Assembly: GCA_902796555.1 (NCBI GenBank)
Contig: CADBPR010000019.1
Location: 27,025-91,024, forward strand
Direction of reading: 5' to 3'
Source: an uncultured Bacteroidia bacterium
GTDB taxonomy: Bacteria; Bacteroidota; Bacteroidia; Bacteroidales; UBA932
DNA length: 64,000 bases
Part shown: in pieces, positions 60,936 to 64,000 of the stretch
How positions within the stretch are numbered: the stretch's first letter is position 1
Layout: each line of letters begins with the position of its first letter
Translations under genes and position numbers: made by a program
The notes under the pieces: model-generated
The model's input: only the letters and a program-made list of their open reading frames with translations
Database searches by the model: none
What the model was told of the DNA's origin: nothing

Positions 60936-63524
60936 CTATCGTGCGAAAATTTTCGCGCCGGGAGTAAGGGTCAGCCCGTCGGCTGCGGCGAAACCCGTAG
61001 CCTTGTAGCTGCGGAGGGCCGTCTTGCCGGAGGTGCGGACGACGCGGTCAGCAGTCTTCACACGGTTCTCCATGAAGCGGTAAGGACGGAACGCCTTGCT
61101 GGCAGGAGCCTTGGCAGGCGCGGCGGAAGCAGCAGCCTTGGTGAAGGTGAGCGGGAAGAAGAGCCGGTAGTCGGCAGGTTTGCTGGAGTTGGGGGCCCAG
61201 AAGTTGAAAGCCTGTCCGGCATAGGTACCTTCCTGAATGACACCGTAGGCATTCGCGCCGACAATCGTATCGGTCGTTCCGTCGGAGAAGGACACTTCAA
61301 CGCCGCCGGTCATGGTGAAGGACAGTCCGTCTTCTGCCATCTCGGCATAGGTAATCGAGAAATCTCCCGTCACATAGTAGTACTTGTCGTCACTGGCGTC
61401 ATGGATGATACCGTAAATGTAGTCGAAGACAGTGCTGTTGGTCTGCTGGTCGTCCATCCATTCATCCACCTTCTGGCCGTTCGCGAAAGCGACCTTGTTG
61501 GTTTCGGCATCGTAAGTGAGCTCCACATTGTAGGCGTACAGCTCATCCGGGAGAACCAGGGTAAGGCTCTTGCCTTCCTCTTTCTTCGCGACGGAGAACG
61601 GCATTTCGGTACCATTGATGTCAGCCGTGTAGTTGCCAATCCAGGCATCGTACGGGCTGGCCGGATCTTCGCTGCCGCCTTCACCGCTGCCGCCTTCGGT
61701 GGCACGGGTCAGGGTCTCCGGGAAGGTTGTGAATTCATTCACATAGACAAAGCCGTCGGATGCACCGGAGGGGACACCGTAAATGCACATACCCACAATC
61801 GGGAACGGGTCGTCGAAGCCGGAGATGGTAATAGAGCCGGCGGAAGCCAGGGATGCGGTGTTCTCATCCGAGAGGGTCGCCACGGCTACCGGATAGGTCG
61901 CACCGGAGACGGGGGCCTTGTTGCCGTTGACCTCAATCATACCCGCCAGACCGTTGACAAGCTGGGTGACGTACGGGTTGACAGTCGCCTGTGAAGAGGA
62001 CTGGGACGAGAGTTTCAGGGCTTTGGTCTCCGCGTCATAGGTCGCGGCAATCGCCACATTCATACCGTCGATACCGGTAATCTTATAGCTGCTGCCTTCG
62101 ACATCGGCTTCGATGTTCCAGCGGTCCTTGGTGGTGCCGCGGGTGGCATCCCACGCACCCAGCCAGGTCTCATAGCTGACTTCGCCGGGGTCGGTGCTCG
62201 GGTCCTCGGAAGGTTCCGGTTCGGGCTCGGGTTCGGTGTTCTTGGTCAAGGTGTTCGGCAGGGAATAGTCCTCCTCATCCTGTGAAATATAGCTGCCGAC
62301 ACCGGCAGATACCTGCCAGCAGTAGCCGAAGCCGTTGAAGAAGCCATAGTCGAACTCTTTGCCGTTTGCAGTGCCCTTCACGGGCATAGGAGTCAGTTCA
62401 ATCTTATCCAGTTCCTCGGTAAGGCTGGCGGAGAAGACCGCGATGCCATATCCACCGTAGTATTGCTCGCCTTCGACCTCGAAGAGACCGAGCATCAGGT
62501 CGTAGGCCGTACCATAGCTGGGATGCTCCCATTTGCCAAGCTGGGTTTCGCCGACGAGGAAGGCGCCGGATTCGGCATCATAATAGCCGGTCAGGGCCGG
62601 GTCGGCTCCGGAAGCCAGTTCCGTCACACCTTCGACGCCGCTGATGCTGAAGGTCTCGCCTTCGACAAGGGCCTCGATTTTCCAGGTGTCGGTCAACTCG
62701 CCGCGCTTGATATCCCAGCGGCCGATATAGTCCTTATAAGCGGGGACGAAGGTCACATACTTGACCGCGGCAGTATTATAGGTACCGGTCGTATTGAAGT
62801 TGTCGGTCACACCGAAAACCACGGCGGTATACGGCACATTGGCTTCAAGCGTGGCGGTGAATTCCTTGTCACCCTTGTTAATCTTGTCGCTGAAATTGCC
62901 TGCGGACTGGACCTCGGCGACTTTCGCGATGATGTACTCGGGTACTTTTTCTGCTGGCACAGCATCGCTCTTTTCCAGGAAGAAGGCATATTTCTCGGGC
63001 GCGCCGGAAACAGCGATGGTCGCCTCGCCTTCCTCGCTGATTTCAGCGGTGATGGCAATTTCCGTGTCAGCCGCAAGCTCTTCCTTGGACCAGATGATGT
63101 CGCCGTCCGCATTGAACTCGACGACAGCGGGGGTACCATAGGCGGTGCCGTTGGCAATCAGACCGGATACGATGAAACGGTAAGGCCATCCCTGACGGAG
63201 CCCCGTGAAAGTCGTATCCTTGGAGTGGGAGCCTTCCAGAATGTGGCGGGTCACATTGACACTGCCCATGGCCTTGGCGAAGGCATCTTCGGGTTTGGAA
63301 GTCAGATCCTCCGTCAGCACGCAGTACCAGGTGGCCTGGTCATTCTCCTTCACATCCACATGGAACGTGGCGGAGTTGGTGCCGATGGCGGTGGCTTCAG
63401 CAGAGAAAACAGCAGTCTGGAGACCCTTTTTAGGGCCGTCTGCGGCTGCCTGCTCTTTCGGAGTACATCCAAACGCTACGGCAAGCGCCGCAAGCGCTAC
63501 GGACAATAGCTTAATCCTTCTCAT
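60936..63524 (-). CDS. Modular surface lipoprotein heading the SusCD operon
   Basis: The start is ATG 63524 (MRRIKLLSVALAALAVAFGC, lipid Cys20), 8 nt after AAAGG; the longer open frame is rejected. About 862 residues. N-terminal part: fibronectin III-like (about 30-140: ATWYCVLTEDL, PYRFIVSGL). Then three modules begin YIGRWDIKRG, WLGAWDATRG and WIGNYTADI, each about 170 residues; the third is a shorter variant. A linker PEPEPEPSEDPSTDPGE joins modules 1 and 2. The C-terminus is a basic Ala/Lys/Arg-rich tail. It is likely a surface ligand-binding protein for the SusC/D substrate. Confidence 0.82.
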   Translation of the reverse strand: MRRIKLLSVALAALAVAFGCTPKEQAAADGPKKGLQTAVFSAEATAIGTNSATFHVDVKENDQATWYCVLTEDLTSKPEDAFAKAMGSVNVTRHILEGSHSKDTTFTGLRQGWPYRFIVSGLIANGTAYGTPAVVEFNADGDIIWSKEELAADTEIAITAEISEEGEATIAVSGAPEKYAFFLEKSDAVPAEKVPEYIIAKVAEVQSAGNFSDKINKGDKEFTATLEANVPYTAVVFGVTDNFNTTGTYNTAAVKYVTFVPAYKDYIGRWDIKRGELTDTWKIEALVEGETFSISGVEGVTELASGADPALTGYYDAESGAFLVGETQLGKWEHPSYGTAYDLMLGLFEVEGEQYYGGYGIAVFSASLTEELDKIELTPMPVKGTANGKEFDYGFFNGFGYCWQVSAGVGSYISQDEEDYSLPNTLTKNTEPEPEPEPSEDPSTDPGEVSYETWLGAWDATRGTTKDRWNIEADVEGSSYKITGIDGMNVAIAATYDAETKALKLSSQSSSQATVNPYVTQLVNGLAGMIEVNGNKAPVSGATYPVAVATLSDENTASLASAGSITISGFDDPFPIVGMCIYGVPSGASDGFVYVNEFTTFPETLTRATEGGSGEGGSEDPASPYDAWIGNYTADINGTEMPFSVAKKEEGKSLTLVLPDELYAYNVELTYDAETNKVAFANGQKVDEWMDDQQTNSTVFDYIYGIIHDASDDKYYYVTGDFSITYAEMAEDGLSFTMTGGVEVSFSDGTTDTIVGANAYGVIQEGTYAGQAFNFWAPNSSKPADYRLFFPLTFTKAAASAAPAKAPASKAFRPYRFMENRVKTADRVVRTSGKTALRSYKATGFAAADGLTLTPGAKIFAR

Positions 63525-63617
63525 AAGCATTACCTTTAATTTATAAATATTGAATAGTGTCTTCTCATTAATTACCGCCGGCCGCCCAGAGGCGCCTTCG
63601 GCAAATAACTCAAAATG

Positions 63618-63649
63618 CAAATTACGTAAAAATATTTTATTATTCCAAA
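63618..63649 (-). promoter_or_regulatory. Candidate promoter of the SusCD operon
   Basis: Minus-strand TTTGG (63645-63649), 20-nt spacer, then TAATTTG (63618-63624), a 7-nt variant of the -7 box that lacks one n. The predicted leader is about 86 nt. Confidence 0.4.
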
Positions 63650-63839
63650 CACCTTCAGACCTATTAAAAGTGCCATTTTTCGGGATTTTTATCGTTTTAG
63701 TCCCTAAAGAATTGCGGCTCATGCGGTTAGATTAAAAACAATCTGTAAGAAAACGTCGCCCATATCTAACGAATCGGAAGTATTAAAATTTTATAAAAAA
63801 GTTTAGACGCCCCTCCATTTATCAAAAAAACAACGAATC

Positions 63840-63872
63840 TTGCACAATTTCAAAAAATAATGCGTATATTTG
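63840..63872 (+). promoter_or_regulatory. tRNA-Ser promoter
   Basis: TTGC (63840-63843), 21-nt spacer, perfect -7 box TATATTTG (63865-63872), about 15 nt before the mature tRNA 5' end. Confidence 0.65.
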
Positions 63873-63887
63873 CAGTCCTATTCTTCA

Positions 63888-63975
63888 GGAGAGATGCTCG
63901 AGTGGCTGAAGAGGCACGCCTGGAAAGCGTGTGTACCCCAAAAGGGTATCGCGAGTTCGAATCTCGCTCTCTCCG
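63888..63975 (+). tRNA. tRNA-Ser (anticodon GGA)
   Basis: An 88-nt class II tRNA. The acceptor stem pairs GGAGAGA (63888-63894) with TCTCTCC (63968-63974), then discriminator G. The anticodon stem CACGC/GCGTG holds loop CTGGAAA with anticodon GGA at 63922-63924, reading UCC and UCU. A long variable arm (TACCC/GGGTA) marks tRNA-Ser, and the T-arm GCGAG-TTCGAAT-CTCGC is perfect. CCA is not encoded. It is read into the SusCD-divergent promoter region and ends near the window edge. Confidence 0.95.
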
Positions 63976-64000
63976 CCGAAATGCCTTGCAGAACGTTCTG

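Larger units (their letters stand above)
63525..63887. other. Gene-free region holding two divergent promoters
   Basis: These 363 bp lie between the SusCD operon and tRNA-Ser. They hold the candidate operon promoter (63618-63649, minus), the tRNA promoter (63840-63872, plus) and an AT-rich middle. I see no further gene or repeat. The AAAGG at 63533-63537 sets the lipoprotein start. Confidence 0.7.

Noticed and set aside
63525-63722. N-terminal extension of the modular lipoprotein frame
   Set aside because: It covers the promoter and leader; the lipoprotein signal begins at 63524 with AAAGG 8 nt upstream.

Overview
The window looks like chromosomal DNA from a fairly GC-rich member of the order Bacteroidales. 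Evidence: a SusC/SusD pair, fimbrillin (Mfa/FimA-type) lipoproteins, DUF3575/DUF5119/DUF4906-type fimbrial partners, a PorV/PorQ-like protein with a T9SS-tailed protease, a seven-gene rseC-rnfBCDGEA order, and Bacteroidetes-type promoters (TTG-N19to22-TAnnTTTG) before several genes. I cannot fix the genus; Rikenellaceae-like or uncultured gut/rumen lineages would fit. I saw no insertion sequence, prophage or CRISPR array.

Layout. 1-25474 is almost entirely minus strand. It holds a cut-off OmpA-like periplasmic gene, a LytS/LytTR two-component pair, two small paralogous barrel proteins, the Rnf ion-pumping complex (4229-9347) with its RseC-like and DUF3108 neighbours, dnaB, a zinc-ribbon coiled-coil protein, a Nif3-like protein, a MerR-type regulator, two M23 peptidases, thiamine pyrophosphokinase, a striking LptF/G permease-Fmt fusion, and alaS. 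An operon of fimbrillin-like lipoprotein, membrane-anchored AraC-type regulator and stand-alone receiver follows (22609-25474). A 424-bp divergent control region (25475-25898) carries one consensus promoter in each direction.

25899-43577 is one long plus-strand fimbrial locus. A DUF3575 outer-membrane protein and a DUF5119 lipoprotein lead it, followed by eight fimbrillin-family lipoproteins and two large proteins likely to sit at the tip. Its fimbrillins share a lipobox, a T-K-A tripeptide 20-40 residues after the lipid cysteine, and a C-terminal FDPAV-x-x-W segment. Three gaps carry a hairpin with the same 10-nt loop, GGCTGACCCT, on stems that differ but stay paired; a fourth gap has a related hairpin. 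All four end 19-27 nt before a start codon. This is the least explained signal in the window.

43650-63524 is minus strand again. It contains a Tat-signalled aldo/keto reductase-ferredoxin protein coupled to a NapH-NapG-like membrane Fe-S protein; a sensor kinase/receiver/TPR cluster whose receiver is a close paralogue of the one beside the fimbrial locus; a three-gene unit with a PorV/PorQ-like protein and a T9SS-tailed subtilase carrying an EF-hand loop; and a SusCD nutrient-uptake operon led by a modular lipoprotein. A tRNA-Ser(GGA) closes the window. Gene functions are assigned by reading protein motifs; no database search was run.
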